A stretch of 38,537 nt of DNA from Clostridia bacterium (GCA_017455605.1 JAFSZO010000065.1:1-38537); one strand, 5' to 3'; positions 28,501-37,198 are shown, numbered from the stretch's first letter. Translations and numbers: made by a program. The notes: generated by a model from the letters alone, not told the origin.

Positions 28501-28583
28501 ACCGCTGCTTTGCGAAGAACTTCCTCGGAGAAGCGCAAAACACGCTCACCATCAAGGAAATCATCAAATTCAATAACGACTGA
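25578..28583 (+). CDS. RapA/SNF2-like superfamily 2 helicase with cysteine-rich C-terminal region
   Basis: 1001 residues. Predicted ATP-driven DNA translocase. Residues 15-45 are low-complexity. Motif I is LLADCVGSGKTYEA (116-129), close to the RapA form LLADEVGLGKT. Motif II is VVDEAHNL (222-229) and motif III LLTATPHSGN (260-269). Motif V is around EGLDL (656-660) and motif VI QRIGRVYRMGQ (680-690), characteristic of SNF2/RapA proteins. A long charged segment (about 290-580) separates the two lobes. Residues 743-977 carry about 25 cysteines, many as CxxC pairs (743/746, 764/767, 786/789, 807/810, 949/952), indicating several zinc ribbons. GGGAG lies 5 nt before the ATG. RapA/SNF2-like helicases occur in DNA repair, transcription recycling and defence systems such as DISARM (DrmD), but no methylase or DISARM partner is visible here. 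Confidence 0.88.
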   Translation: MAKYKIKSADNLEYSRNTQTATTDDGTNGGGQGDLNSRKPNPLTGEKMNEVKQVETLARYDDFADLRIKMPFYAQRGKYGIPFKPSVHRNESNPRIRDYQEQAARLFLSDLRGFGLLADCVGSGKTYEACVVISELAVRGIVENMLLIVPDPLCEKWKRVFELEFGFGAGKLQLIKDIGDIKKIETTEGGFRRPVGAFIMTYSAFKDIRNTEIESYLFDLIVVDEAHNLCEQRDGTPDSMYRLSKMMQIKKRAEKAYCLLLTATPHSGNLANMFNLWYFIRRKGGIPECFKKDGRPTEREKAEYNKEKKYYFETVCKGATTVAEYVAKAECEFLEGMEGTHSDVRDKYLSPFEVTIDAGDRGRRIRKPGLTWEEYKKLKDCEKRSRAQAFLRWCERHGPGSPEYQIKQNAIDAVNRFYTNTVMRSIMVRRRNSFVLVRNAFSYFFLPVKERVSFPVQPPVGGSTPFLKVDGSCYYTLEGVDSFFSQTRAVRALFDDNPYFRDRNSLGEEGFSDYYDVTIKSILANAASLRDFIRVEQVPCGSDAEMEEAVFRAKCERFVSLLREIRGRKKSSQDEQEPQKRVIVFFDYEKAENEEAGNENSTGKRLLRYLNENATDLAADVIEGRSDMGVLPQVFIEKYSQNPNGILFAEDQTFTEGLDLQNGNVVINFEVPIDPLAVDQRIGRVYRMGQAAKQVEIYSFANMTRLDGYCLGYFARIGILSDVQGDATILSGCNSDSMVVVRCPSCNEVSMMLESDYEESLRTCEQCGGRMVPTRVSDSDSSWEECYVCTKNPTHRVKVEKNNPLRCELCEDAPVRELITFSEFVCPQNKLHRIRRSKENDYAYLCMSREKKIMWRDSDCKTTNLVGCSKLCAVKNCRQKPSDCLITEETDEGNARVICLSCRHRDNCMCNTKISVANSCMDCNCSSSFRCGTKPYVIDFGADYKSGKCPYCGVNLLQIKPNSFETFIRERYERDRCFAKNFLGEAQNTLTIKEIIKFNND

Positions 28584-28597
28584 TAAGGGGATAGACT

Positions 28598-30355
28598 ATG
28601 GCAAGAATCACTTATTCCATTAAGGACGAGGACGGAAAGCTGTTTCCGACCATCAAAAACTTGATCATCTCTTTTACGCAGTCGCACGAGCACGAGAGCT
28701 TTCCTTTCCGCGTGGAGGGGGACTCCGTCATCTACGCGGATGGCTCTAACGAGTATTGGTATTCCCTCGGAGGACGATCCGCGACCGGTCAAGGTGAACA
28801 GGTGTACATGGACGCGAACGGCGCGTCTTGGTTCAAGACGATGCGTGGCGACGGTGATCCGGATGATTCGGTCAAGGCATCCAATCATTGGCAGATCCTG
28901 ATCAGGAAACTCAGTGAGACCTTTTACGCGAACAATTTCTTCTTCTATTGCGACCTCACGAGCGAGCGCATCAACGAGATAAACGACATCGAGGCGGAGA
29001 ATAACATCGGGCGCTTCGTGGAAACCTGTTTCGGAGAGAAGCTCGAGGATATCGAACTGAGAAAGGTCGACACGACCGACCAATACGTTTACGCAGCGAG
29101 TTTTCGCTTTGAGGTGAGCAAATCCATCGGCGCTCCGCAACCCGTCTTGGGCAGGGTGTATTACCTCAACAAATCCGACGGTACGACGGAACTGCTCAGC
29201 GTGCAGGATGCAACGGAACTCGATAGGAGCCTCGAGTCCTTTGAGAGAGACAGCAACGACGCCGTGACCGAGGAAAAAAACATCAATACGACGATCGACC
29301 ATCTGATCGAGAACATCAAAAGCCGAGATCATTTGGAGAAGAACATTGTCTTTAACGAGGACAACCAAGCCGTGATCAAGAGGATCGTCGATCCTTCCTT
29401 TGCGGGGAGCGGTGACCCGAACGCGATGAAATCCGAGGAGATACAGATCGACATCAAGAAGGCGACCGTCAATACGATCTTTAAGATCAAGGTGAACGCC
29501 AAAACCTACGAGGTCTACTATAAGCGCTTTACCGAGCGTAGGACGCCCGTACTGCGCGTCGACATCCTGTTTAACAAGATCTCGATGCGCTGCCTCTCCT
29601 GCAACGAGGACATCGTCGTCGGCAACGTCATCGAATACTGCTCGGCAGGTGAGACGCAAAGGAAGCGCGCAGAACTCTCGTTTGAAAGCGACGCGATCAC
29701 CTTCCGCGATCCGACCGACTCTCAGAAGACCTCGGAGGATATCCTGTACGAACTCAAGGAGAGCGTATTCTCCGAGCATCTCTATCCCGTGAGCGGTTGT
29801 CCCACTCGCATCGGCCGTGGCAATTGCTTCGGTTACGTTTGCAGGAACGATCAGATCGCGGTCAAGGATATCGAAACGGGGGAGAAGATTATCCGTTGCA
29901 AAAAGTGTCCTTTCCCCGAGAGTTTCGTCATCGTGGACGGCGGGGCTTACACGACGAGCAGCGTCTTCTTCGACGTGAACGAGCGCCGTCTCCGACTCAA
30001 AAAAGACGAGCACGGCGAGTGCGCTTTCTGTTCCACCTGCGGGAGACGATTCTATCAAAACGCAGACGAATGGGGTGAGCAGTGCGCGTTGTGTGCTTCC
30101 CTCTCCGATGGGGACGTAGCGGTGACTAACAGACAAAAAGAGACCTATCGGGCGTATCGCGGTTTCCTGCCGATCCGTTTGCGCTTGGCGGGTCGCAAAC
30201 GTTGCGCGGAGGATGAATCCGCCATCACGTTTAAGATCGGCGACAAATACTACTCCTTCAACAAGATCGACGCGATCCTGTCAGGGGAGCGTTCTCTCGA
30301 AGAAAAGCGCGAGAAAGAGAAGCGCTTGAGGAAAGAACGCAGACGCGGAAAGTAA
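28598..30355 (+). CDS. Cysteine-rich protein of unknown family (zinc-ribbon-like)
   Basis: 585 residues, not recognised as a known family. No signal peptide or membrane helix is apparent, so it is probably cytoplasmic. Residues 1-320 are mixed alpha/beta without obvious motifs. From about 330 there are clustered cysteines: C332/C335 with C348, C401/C410/C415, C434/C437, C475/C478/C481 and C496/C499, suggesting two to four zinc sites. The last 25 residues are highly basic and helical (K, R and E rich). AAGGGG is 7 nt before the start and the gene begins 14 nt after the helicase. Cysteine richness like that of the helicase tail suggests the two products may bind each other or the same nucleic acid; that is inference. 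Confidence 0.8.
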   Translation: MARITYSIKDEDGKLFPTIKNLIISFTQSHEHESFPFRVEGDSVIYADGSNEYWYSLGGRSATGQGEQVYMDANGASWFKTMRGDGDPDDSVKASNHWQILIRKLSETFYANNFFFYCDLTSERINEINDIEAENNIGRFVETCFGEKLEDIELRKVDTTDQYVYAASFRFEVSKSIGAPQPVLGRVYYLNKSDGTTELLSVQDATELDRSLESFERDSNDAVTEEKNINTTIDHLIENIKSRDHLEKNIVFNEDNQAVIKRIVDPSFAGSGDPNAMKSEEIQIDIKKATVNTIFKIKVNAKTYEVYYKRFTERRTPVLRVDILFNKISMRCLSCNEDIVVGNVIEYCSAGETQRKRAELSFESDAITFRDPTDSQKTSEDILYELKESVFSEHLYPVSGCPTRIGRGNCFGYVCRNDQIAVKDIETGEKIIRCKKCPFPESFVIVDGGAYTTSSVFFDVNERRLRLKKDEHGECAFCSTCGRRFYQNADEWGEQCALCASLSDGDVAVTNRQKETYRAYRGFLPIRLRLAGRKRCAEDESAITFKIGDKYYSFNKIDAILSGERSLEEKREKEKRLRKERRRGK

Positions 30356-30367
30356 GAGAGGTGCAGA

Positions 30368-33300
30368 ATGAGTAAAACCATCGATTTTTATAACGGAACG
30401 GATCTCGCCAAGAAAGATCATTCCGACAATACGAAAAAACTCTTTTTCGATCGCAAGATCGGACTGGTGACCGCCTTGCTCGCCGCCTTCGTCGCCGACG
30501 TGTTCGTTTTGGTTGCGATGATCTTGACGACGGGGCAGGCGAGGTACTACGTTTCCCCGATCTTGCTGGTCGCAGTCGACCTCCTGTTCTTGGTGTTCGT
30601 ATTTCTCGGCAACTTGAATCAGAAGTATATGAAGCGTCATTTGACCCTCTACTTCTTATCGTCGATCGCTCTCGTGCTCGCGACGGTCCTCGTCCCGACT
30701 TTGGATGCGACCTGCCGCAGTATGACCTATCTCGCCCTCGGGGCATTCGTCCTGACGCAGCTCCTGAAGGGGATCTTCGTCGGCTTGCTCTTCCGCATCG
30801 ACAAGGATCGCGACGTCACGATCCGCCATTTCGTGCGGAACGTCGTGCTTTGTGCGCTGTTGATCCTCGTCTTGTTGGTCTACTGCTCTTGGGGGTTCGC
30901 GGGAGGCGTTATGGGTCAACGTGTGCCTCTCACCGGCAAGAATAGCACCCTCGTCTATCGCCTAAACGAAAAGAATCAATACGAGGTCGTAGGGGCGTTT
31001 GCGGACGGCAACGTGATCGACGTGCCCGAGACCTTCAACGGGAAGCCTGTCGTCGCTTTGGACTGCGGCATTCTGGATGCCTCGATCGACAAAGTCAAGC
31101 TGTCTCGAAAGGACGTCCGATTGGAAAACACCACGCATCTCTCCCCCTTGAGCGAGGATTTCGTCATTGAGGTACGGAAAGAACTCCTCGACGACGTTCG
31201 TTTGGGCCTTTTTTATAAGCAGTGGGACTCTGCGGGCAATCCTACGGGGGCAAATCGGCTCTTCGCTAAGGTGACCCCCTCCGACCTCGAAGACGGGGAG
31301 ATCTACTATAACGTCTCGTACGAGAACGCGGAAACGGGTAGTTCGATCGGTTACGTTCCCACGATCTATAAAAAGGGAGTCGCCGCGATTACGATGGACG
31401 ACCTGAAGGAAAGGATCGATCCCGAGAAGAAGAAACTCATCGAGCATTCCGATTTCAACAGTCAGACCGATCTGGCGTATTGTTTCGAGCATAACGACGG
31501 GATGATCCTGACTAAGGGCGATTCCGCCGCGAACGACCTGCATTTGAGCCTCGAGAAGATCTATCGCTTCACGATCGGAACGCAAGGAGCGGATCACCAC
31601 GGCAACGACCTGAAATGGGCGCCCGAGGAATCAGAGCGCGTCAGATATGCGGTGCGTTCCAATTTGACCGATTGTTTCGACTCTCTTCCCGCGAGGAACG
31701 GGTTTACCGTCACCTGGGCTATGAATGCCGAGAACGGTCCGAACCACGCGATCGGTACCGATGCAGAGTTCCGTCTCGCCGTCGATACGGAGGTCAGCTC
31801 CACTACCTTCGATCTCGAACCGCAATGGACGTTGATCCCGCCCTCGATCGAGTCGGTCGCCGCTTCGAGCGTCACGATCACTTACGGTGAGAACGCCGAG
31901 TTTGCGATCTCGACGAGTTGTGCCTTCCCGGTGCAGTACACTTTGAAAAAGGGCACCGAGACCCTTTCCGTAGGGGACGCGCAGCCCGGTAGTTGGCATT
32001 ACGCGATGGATGGCAAGGTACCTGCGGACAGCGGGGAGTACCTCCTCTCGATGGCGGCGCATCCCGATGCCGCGATCACCTCGCTCGCATTTTCCGAGCC
32101 CGTCGACCAGAGCTATTCCTTTACGGTTAATAAAAAGGAGCTCCACCTCAATTGGACCCTCCCCGGCGGAGTGTTCACCAATGCGGCGCAGCCCGTCCTC
32201 TTGTCCTACGAGGAGAGCGATCGTGTCGGCTCCGACGAGATCGAGATCACCAAGGATATGGATTCCGCGACCAACGCCGGCAAGTACGTCGTGAACGCTA
32301 CGATGGACGACGCCTCCGCCGCGAAGTACTTCTTCCCCACGGAGGGAGAGTACGCCGCCACGCGCACTTTCTCGATCGACAAAAAGCCGCTCGTCATCGT
32401 TTGGGACGATCTGACCTACGTCTATAACGGGCAAGCGCAGTCCCCGATCGCGACGACACAGGCATTCGGCGTGTCCGAGCGACTGGTCGTCACCGGCGCG
32501 GGAACCCACGCGGGTCATTACGAAGTGACTGCGACCGCGTGTGAGGTCGAGGAGAACGACAATGGCGTGACCATCAACGCGGATAACTACGTGATCGCGG
32601 AGAACGTCACCAAAGGATACGACATTTCGAAGAAGGTTTTGGCGGTCGCCCATTGGTCTACCGACTCGTTTGTCTACGACGGTACCGCTCATACGGTCAC
32701 GGTCGCGGAGCTGTTCGGCTACGTCAGCGGAGAAGGGGAGACGGCGCTCGCCGATCTGCTCTACGAGAACAACGTGGAAATCAATGCCGCCGATTACGCT
32801 TTGACCGCCACCTTCTGCGAGGAGAGCGACTACACCTTCGGCGATGGCGAAGCCGCTTCGGTCGAAAAGGCGTTCGTCATCGAACCCAAGCCGGTCGGAT
32901 ACACTTGGGGCGTGACGACCTTTGATTACAACAAGACGCCGCAACGTCCGACGGCTGTCGTGCGCGTCGCCGATCTGTGCGGTACGGACGATTGCTATTT
33001 CCTGTACGAAGGCGAGCAGACCGACGCCGGCGAGTACGAGGTGACCGTCACGGACGTGACCAACCCGAATTATCGGCTGGAGGACGGGACGCACACCCAA
33101 GCCTTCACGATCAACAAGATCCGGCGCCCCGAGTTGACGATCACTTATGCCGATCGCGTGTACGGGGCGGCGGCTCCGACGCCCGTCTTGGGCGGCAACG
33201 AGGAAGAGGGGACAGCGACCTACCTTTATCGCATCAACGATCCGGAATCTCCCTACGTCGCGACGGCCCCGACGACTCGAGGCTCCTATGTGGTGCAGGT

Positions 33301-36118
33301 CACGACCGCCGAAACCAAGAACTATCTGGAGACGGCGGCGGAGACCGCCTACAAGATCGATCCGAGACCTGTCGAGGTGGCGTGGGGGACGATCGATCCC
33401 GTCTACTCCAAGAGCGCGAAGCTACCCATCGCGACCGTGAAGAACAAGGTCGGCGAGGATGTAGTGACCCTTACCGTCAAGGTCAAAGAGGGAATGGATA
33501 ACGTGAACGTAGGCAACGTCGAGTACGTAGTCGGTCAAATCGTCGATAACGCGAACTATACCCTCGTCGGTGGCAAGAACGTTGCCAGCGCTCCCTACGA
33601 GATCACGCCTTACGAGATCACGTTGCTTTGGGACGATCTCGATGCCTCCGCGCTCGTCTATTCCCGCACCGCGAAGGTGGTTAGCGCGACGGCGCAAGCC
33701 CTGTTCCCCGGTGATACGTGCGAGGTCACGACCGCGCTCACCACGGGGAAGGACAACGTGAACGTCGGCAAATTCACCTTTACGGAGACGGCTCTTTCCA
33801 ACCCGAATTACAAGGTCGCCAAAGCCGAGAGTGAAGAATATACGATCACGCAAAAACCCCTCACGGTAACGGCGGAGGACGTCATCGGTCTCGTGTACGG
33901 CGCTCCGATCCCCTCCTTTGCCAACGACGTCGTCGGGTTGATCGAGGGAGACTCTCTTGCGGGTACCGCGATCTATCATACTACTTACGATCCCACCGAT
34001 GCGGAGAAGCGCGGAGTAGGGGAGTACGAAGTGACGGTCGAGGGACTCTTGAACGCGAACTACGCCATCTCCTTCGAAAAGGGCACGTTGACCGTGACGC
34101 AGAGGATCGTGACCGTCTCGTGGGATTTCCACACCTGTGTCTATGACGGTGATTCCCATTTGCCGAGCGCGACGGTCACCGATCTCGCCTATAGCGGTGA
34201 CGAGCTCCTCCTGTCCTACGACACCGACGATGAAAAGGTGAACGTCGGGGAGTATTCGCGCAAGATCGAATCCTTGAGCGGCGCCCAAAAAGGCAACTAC
34301 ACCTTGGAGAGCGGCGCGGGTTACCTGCAGGCATGGAGCATCACGGACGCCACCCTGGAGGGCGACCTCGCACAATTGAACGCTCTGACCTACGACGGCA
34401 CGGCACAAACGCCCGAGGCGACGACGTTGACATCGGTGAATTGGCAGACGATCACCTACACCTACAGCGAGACTGTGAACGGCGTCTACGGCGCGATGCC
34501 CGCCTATACGAACGCGGGCGAGCATACCCTCTATTACAAGGCGAACGCCGCCAACCATAGCGAAAAAACGGGTCAATTCACCGTAGCCGTCTTGAAGAGG
34601 GCGCTTACGATCACGGCGGACAGCGCCGAGAAGGTCTACGACGGCACTGCGCTCACGAAAAATACCTATACGATCAGCAGCGGCACTCTTGCCACCGGAG
34701 ACGCGATCGAGAGCGTTACCCTCACCGGCACGCAGGCGGAGGTAGGCTTTGGCGACAACGTTCCTTCCTCGGCGGTGATCAAGCGCTCGGGCGTCAACGT
34801 GACGACAAACTATGCGATCACCTATGTGAAAGGTGTTTTGGAGGTCACTCCCGCGACCCTCGAAGGTACGCTTGGGCAGGAAGGGGCGCTCATCTATACG
34901 GGCGAGCCGCAGGCGGCGTCCGTGAACACCCTGAGCTCGGTGTACGGACAGCAGATCACCTACACCTACAGCAAGACGCAGAACGGCTCGTACGGCACGA
35001 TGCCTACCTTTACGGAAGCGGGCGAGCATACTGTCTATTACGAGGCGACCGCTCCGAATCATAACAAAAAGACGGATAGCTTCGTCGTGACGATCGGAAA
35101 GGCGAGTATTACGGGTGCGCTCGGGCAGGAAGGGGCGCTCACCTATACGGGTGCGGCGCAGGCGGCGTCCGTGAGCGGACTTGCCGCAGTGGACGGAGCA
35201 AATATCGATTATACGTTCAGTTCGGAAGCGGAGGGGGCGTACGGCGCGATGCCCGCCTATACGAACGCGGGCGAATATACCCTCTATTACAAGGCGAACG
35301 TCGCCAACCATAGCGAAAAAACAGGTCAATTCACTGTGACCGTCGCGAGGAAGGCGCTCACGATCACGGCGGACAGCGCCGAGAAGGTCTACGACGGCAC
35401 TGCGCTCACGAAAAATACCTATACGATCAGCAGCGGTACTCTTGCCACCGGAGACGCGATCGAGAGCGTTACCCTCACCGGCACACAGACGGAGGCAGGT
35501 TCTGCCTACAACGTACCCTCCGCAGTCGTGATCAAACGCGCGGACGTCAACGTTACGACAAACTATGCGATCACCTATGTGAAAGGTGTTTTGGCGGTCA
35601 TTCCCGCGACCCTCGACGGCACACTCGCACAGTCGAGCTCGCTCATCTATACGGGCGAGCCGCAGGCGGCGTCCGTGAGCGGACTCGCCGCAGTGGACGG
35701 AGCAAATATCGATTATACGTTCAGTACGGAAGCGGAGGGCGTCTACGGCGCAATGCCCGCCTTTACGGATGCGGGTGAGTATCTCGTCTATTACAAGGCG
35801 AACGCCGCCAACCATAGCGAAAAAACGGGTCAATTCACCGTGACGATCGGCAAGGCTTCTCGCGCCGCAGTGACGGTCTCGATCGAAGGGTGGGCGGTCG
35901 GCGATGCTCCGAACGATCCCGAAACGAGTGAGATCAAGGAGAGCGGAGAGACTACGGTGACGTATCTCTATTACGCCGAGAGCGAGACCGCCGACGATGC
36001 GACCGAGGACGTTCCGACCGAAGCGGGGACCTACTACGTATTCGCTGAGGTGTCGGCGTCGTCAAATTATCTCGAAACGCGATCCGACTATTGTCAATTC
36101 GTGATATATGATGTATAA
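30368..36118 (+). CDS. Polytopic membrane protein with giant extracellular MBG-type repeat region
   Basis: 1916 residues. Five predicted helices (about 31-54, 60-81, 91-111, 118-142, 153-175). Basic residues flank the loops so that the N-terminus is inside and everything after residue ~176 is outside. Residues ~190-500 begin with a stretch reminiscent of BspA-type repeats (NVIDVPETFNGKPVVAL) and otherwise match nothing I recognise. From ~500 to ~1860 there are a dozen or more MBG/YDG-like beta domains, each marked by a YDG, YNG or YGA turn and a DAGEY/NVGEY-like strand. The last copies are near-identical at DNA level. There is no sortase signal or second anchor at the C-terminus. GAGG is 6 nt before the ATG. 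Role inferred: surface sensor, adhesin or scaffold tied to the cytoplasmic products of the same operon. Confidence 0.87.
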   Translation: MSKTIDFYNGTDLAKKDHSDNTKKLFFDRKIGLVTALLAAFVADVFVLVAMILTTGQARYYVSPILLVAVDLLFLVFVFLGNLNQKYMKRHLTLYFLSSIALVLATVLVPTLDATCRSMTYLALGAFVLTQLLKGIFVGLLFRIDKDRDVTIRHFVRNVVLCALLILVLLVYCSWGFAGGVMGQRVPLTGKNSTLVYRLNEKNQYEVVGAFADGNVIDVPETFNGKPVVALDCGILDASIDKVKLSRKDVRLENTTHLSPLSEDFVIEVRKELLDDVRLGLFYKQWDSAGNPTGANRLFAKVTPSDLEDGEIYYNVSYENAETGSSIGYVPTIYKKGVAAITMDDLKERIDPEKKKLIEHSDFNSQTDLAYCFEHNDGMILTKGDSAANDLHLSLEKIYRFTIGTQGADHHGNDLKWAPEESERVRYAVRSNLTDCFDSLPARNGFTVTWAMNAENGPNHAIGTDAEFRLAVDTEVSSTTFDLEPQWTLIPPSIESVAASSVTITYGENAEFAISTSCAFPVQYTLKKGTETLSVGDAQPGSWHYAMDGKVPADSGEYLLSMAAHPDAAITSLAFSEPVDQSYSFTVNKKELHLNWTLPGGVFTNAAQPVLLSYEESDRVGSDEIEITKDMDSATNAGKYVVNATMDDASAAKYFFPTEGEYAATRTFSIDKKPLVIVWDDLTYVYNGQAQSPIATTQAFGVSERLVVTGAGTHAGHYEVTATACEVEENDNGVTINADNYVIAENVTKGYDISKKVLAVAHWSTDSFVYDGTAHTVTVAELFGYVSGEGETALADLLYENNVEINAADYALTATFCEESDYTFGDGEAASVEKAFVIEPKPVGYTWGVTTFDYNKTPQRPTAVVRVADLCGTDDCYFLYEGEQTDAGEYEVTVTDVTNPNYRLEDGTHTQAFTINKIRRPELTITYADRVYGAAAPTPVLGGNEEEGTATYLYRINDPESPYVATAPTTRGSYVVQVTTAETKNYLETAAETAYKIDPRPVEVAWGTIDPVYSKSAKLPIATVKNKVGEDVVTLTVKVKEGMDNVNVGNVEYVVGQIVDNANYTLVGGKNVASAPYEITPYEITLLWDDLDASALVYSRTAKVVSATAQALFPGDTCEVTTALTTGKDNVNVGKFTFTETALSNPNYKVAKAESEEYTITQKPLTVTAEDVIGLVYGAPIPSFANDVVGLIEGDSLAGTAIYHTTYDPTDAEKRGVGEYEVTVEGLLNANYAISFEKGTLTVTQRIVTVSWDFHTCVYDGDSHLPSATVTDLAYSGDELLLSYDTDDEKVNVGEYSRKIESLSGAQKGNYTLESGAGYLQAWSITDATLEGDLAQLNALTYDGTAQTPEATTLTSVNWQTITYTYSETVNGVYGAMPAYTNAGEHTLYYKANAANHSEKTGQFTVAVLKRALTITADSAEKVYDGTALTKNTYTISSGTLATGDAIESVTLTGTQAEVGFGDNVPSSAVIKRSGVNVTTNYAITYVKGVLEVTPATLEGTLGQEGALIYTGEPQAASVNTLSSVYGQQITYTYSKTQNGSYGTMPTFTEAGEHTVYYEATAPNHNKKTDSFVVTIGKASITGALGQEGALTYTGAAQAASVSGLAAVDGANIDYTFSSEAEGAYGAMPAYTNAGEYTLYYKANVANHSEKTGQFTVTVARKALTITADSAEKVYDGTALTKNTYTISSGTLATGDAIESVTLTGTQTEAGSAYNVPSAVVIKRADVNVTTNYAITYVKGVLAVIPATLDGTLAQSSSLIYTGEPQAASVSGLAAVDGANIDYTFSTEAEGVYGAMPAFTDAGEYLVYYKANAANHSEKTGQFTVTIGKASRAAVTVSIEGWAVGDAPNDPETSEIKESGETTVTYLYYAESETADDATEDVPTEAGTYYVFAEVSASSNYLETRSDYCQFVIYDV
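34352..35857 (+). repeat. 753-bp tandem duplication of MBG domains
   Basis: Two direct copies (34352-35104 and 35105-35857), 251 codons each, in frame. Each holds three MBG-type domains in the order A-B-A'. Constant-offset identity is strongest in 34487-34872 versus 35240-35625; within it, 34601-34731 and 35354-35484 differ at only two of 131 positions, both silent. A second identity run with a 504-bp offset (near 35159 and 35663) shows exchange between A-type domains inside the array. Confidence 0.9.
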
Positions 36119-36133
36119 TAATGAGGAAACAGT

Positions 36134-37171
36134 ATGAAAAAGAACGATAACCTCGAGTTTAAATGTTTGCTGTGCGAGGGTACGATCCGTCCGCTTACTT
36201 TTTTCGACGGTTCCGTTTGGTGTCCGCAATGCGGTAAAGAATTGTTCGCCGAACTGAAAGCTCGTTCCGAGAGGTGGACTCGCGCCTCCGATGCCGACGA
36301 CTCTTTCTCCCTGTCGCAGGAATTGTTCGCACGTTATTTGGACGAGAGTTATTCGCCGAAAATTCGGGCGGCGGCGCTCAGAAATGCGATCTACTATTGC
36401 CGCAAGGCGGCGTACGGGTGCGATCCATACGCACTCTTGAACCTCGGCTATTATTACGGCCTCGGTTACGACGATTCCGTTCATATGGAGACGGGTCGTT
36501 CCTTCGCGAAACTGTGTTTTGATTTGGCGAGGGATCATGCGCCGTCGGACGATCAGGATTTTATCGATCTGGTGAACAACAACGAATGCGCTCTGAATGC
36601 GCCGATCGAGAAGAGTACCCTCAACGATGAGGAGTATTTGACCCATTTGCTGAGCAGGATGGATTCGGCGGATCCCTTCACCGCCCCGCGCCTCGGCGTC
36701 TTTTGCATCGACAAGAGCTCATTGACCTGCTTTCAAGGGAGACCCGATGGGGAGGATACCGTATTGTCCTCGCTCAAGAGGCTGTTCGTCAAGGCGGATC
36801 TGTGGATGCTCAGTTTTACCGATCCGTGGTTTGCCGCGATCAATAACGAGAACATGATCAAGAATTGTTTTAACATGGGTGATCGCGTTTGGTTCTTCTA
36901 TTGCCGAAAGGGGGTCCCGCTCGGCAAGTTTAAAAGCAGGATCGTCGTGTCGTTGCGAAACGAAGCGGAATGGAAGCAGAACATCCCTCAGATCCGCGAT
37001 CTCGCGGAGAGTAGGGGAAATCGAAACGCGGATTTCTCCGATCAGGACCTCGTGATCTGCTCCTTCATCAAAAAGCACGAAGAGGAGTCGCAGAGTTACG
37101 ATCGGAGGAGCGACGACAAGGTCGATTCCGCATTGGATTGTTTGAAAAACGCATACGAGAAAAGGGCTTGA
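36134..37171 (+). CDS. Zinc-ribbon protein with Sel1-like repeat region
   Basis: 345 residues, predicted cytoplasmic. The N-terminus is a compact zinc ribbon with C11-x2-C14 and C30-x2-C33 (CLLC, CPQC). Residues ~78-135 resemble Sel1/TPR-like helical repeats (RNAIYYCRKAAYGCDPYALL, then LGYYYGLGY), which usually bind proteins. The C-terminal ~165 residues (LGVFCID, ADLWMLSFTDPWF, GDRVWFFYCRKGVPLG) are alpha/beta and not recognised. GAGGAAA precedes the ATG; the gap to the membrane protein is 15 nt. It could be an adaptor between the ribbon-rich proteins of the operon; that is inference. Confidence 0.78.
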   Translation: MKKNDNLEFKCLLCEGTIRPLTFFDGSVWCPQCGKELFAELKARSERWTRASDADDSFSLSQELFARYLDESYSPKIRAAALRNAIYYCRKAAYGCDPYALLNLGYYYGLGYDDSVHMETGRSFAKLCFDLARDHAPSDDQDFIDLVNNNECALNAPIEKSTLNDEEYLTHLLSRMDSADPFTAPRLGVFCIDKSSLTCFQGRPDGEDTVLSSLKRLFVKADLWMLSFTDPWFAAINNENMIKNCFNMGDRVWFFYCRKGVPLGKFKSRIVVSLRNEAEWKQNIPQIRDLAESRGNRNADFSDQDLVICSFIKKHEEESQSYDRRSDDKVDSALDCLKNAYEKRA

Positions 37172-37198
37172 TGCGGATAGAAAAGGAGAAAAGAACGG

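Noticed and set aside
25578-28583. Helicase considered as DISARM DrmD
   Set aside because: RapA/SNF2 motifs alone are not specific; no DISARM methylase, DrmA, DrmB or DrmC is in view, and the cysteine-rich tail differs.
34352-35857. Direct repeats considered as a mobile element or CRISPR
   Set aside because: They lie in frame within one coding sequence and encode MBG domains; there are no short palindromic repeats, spacers or transposase.
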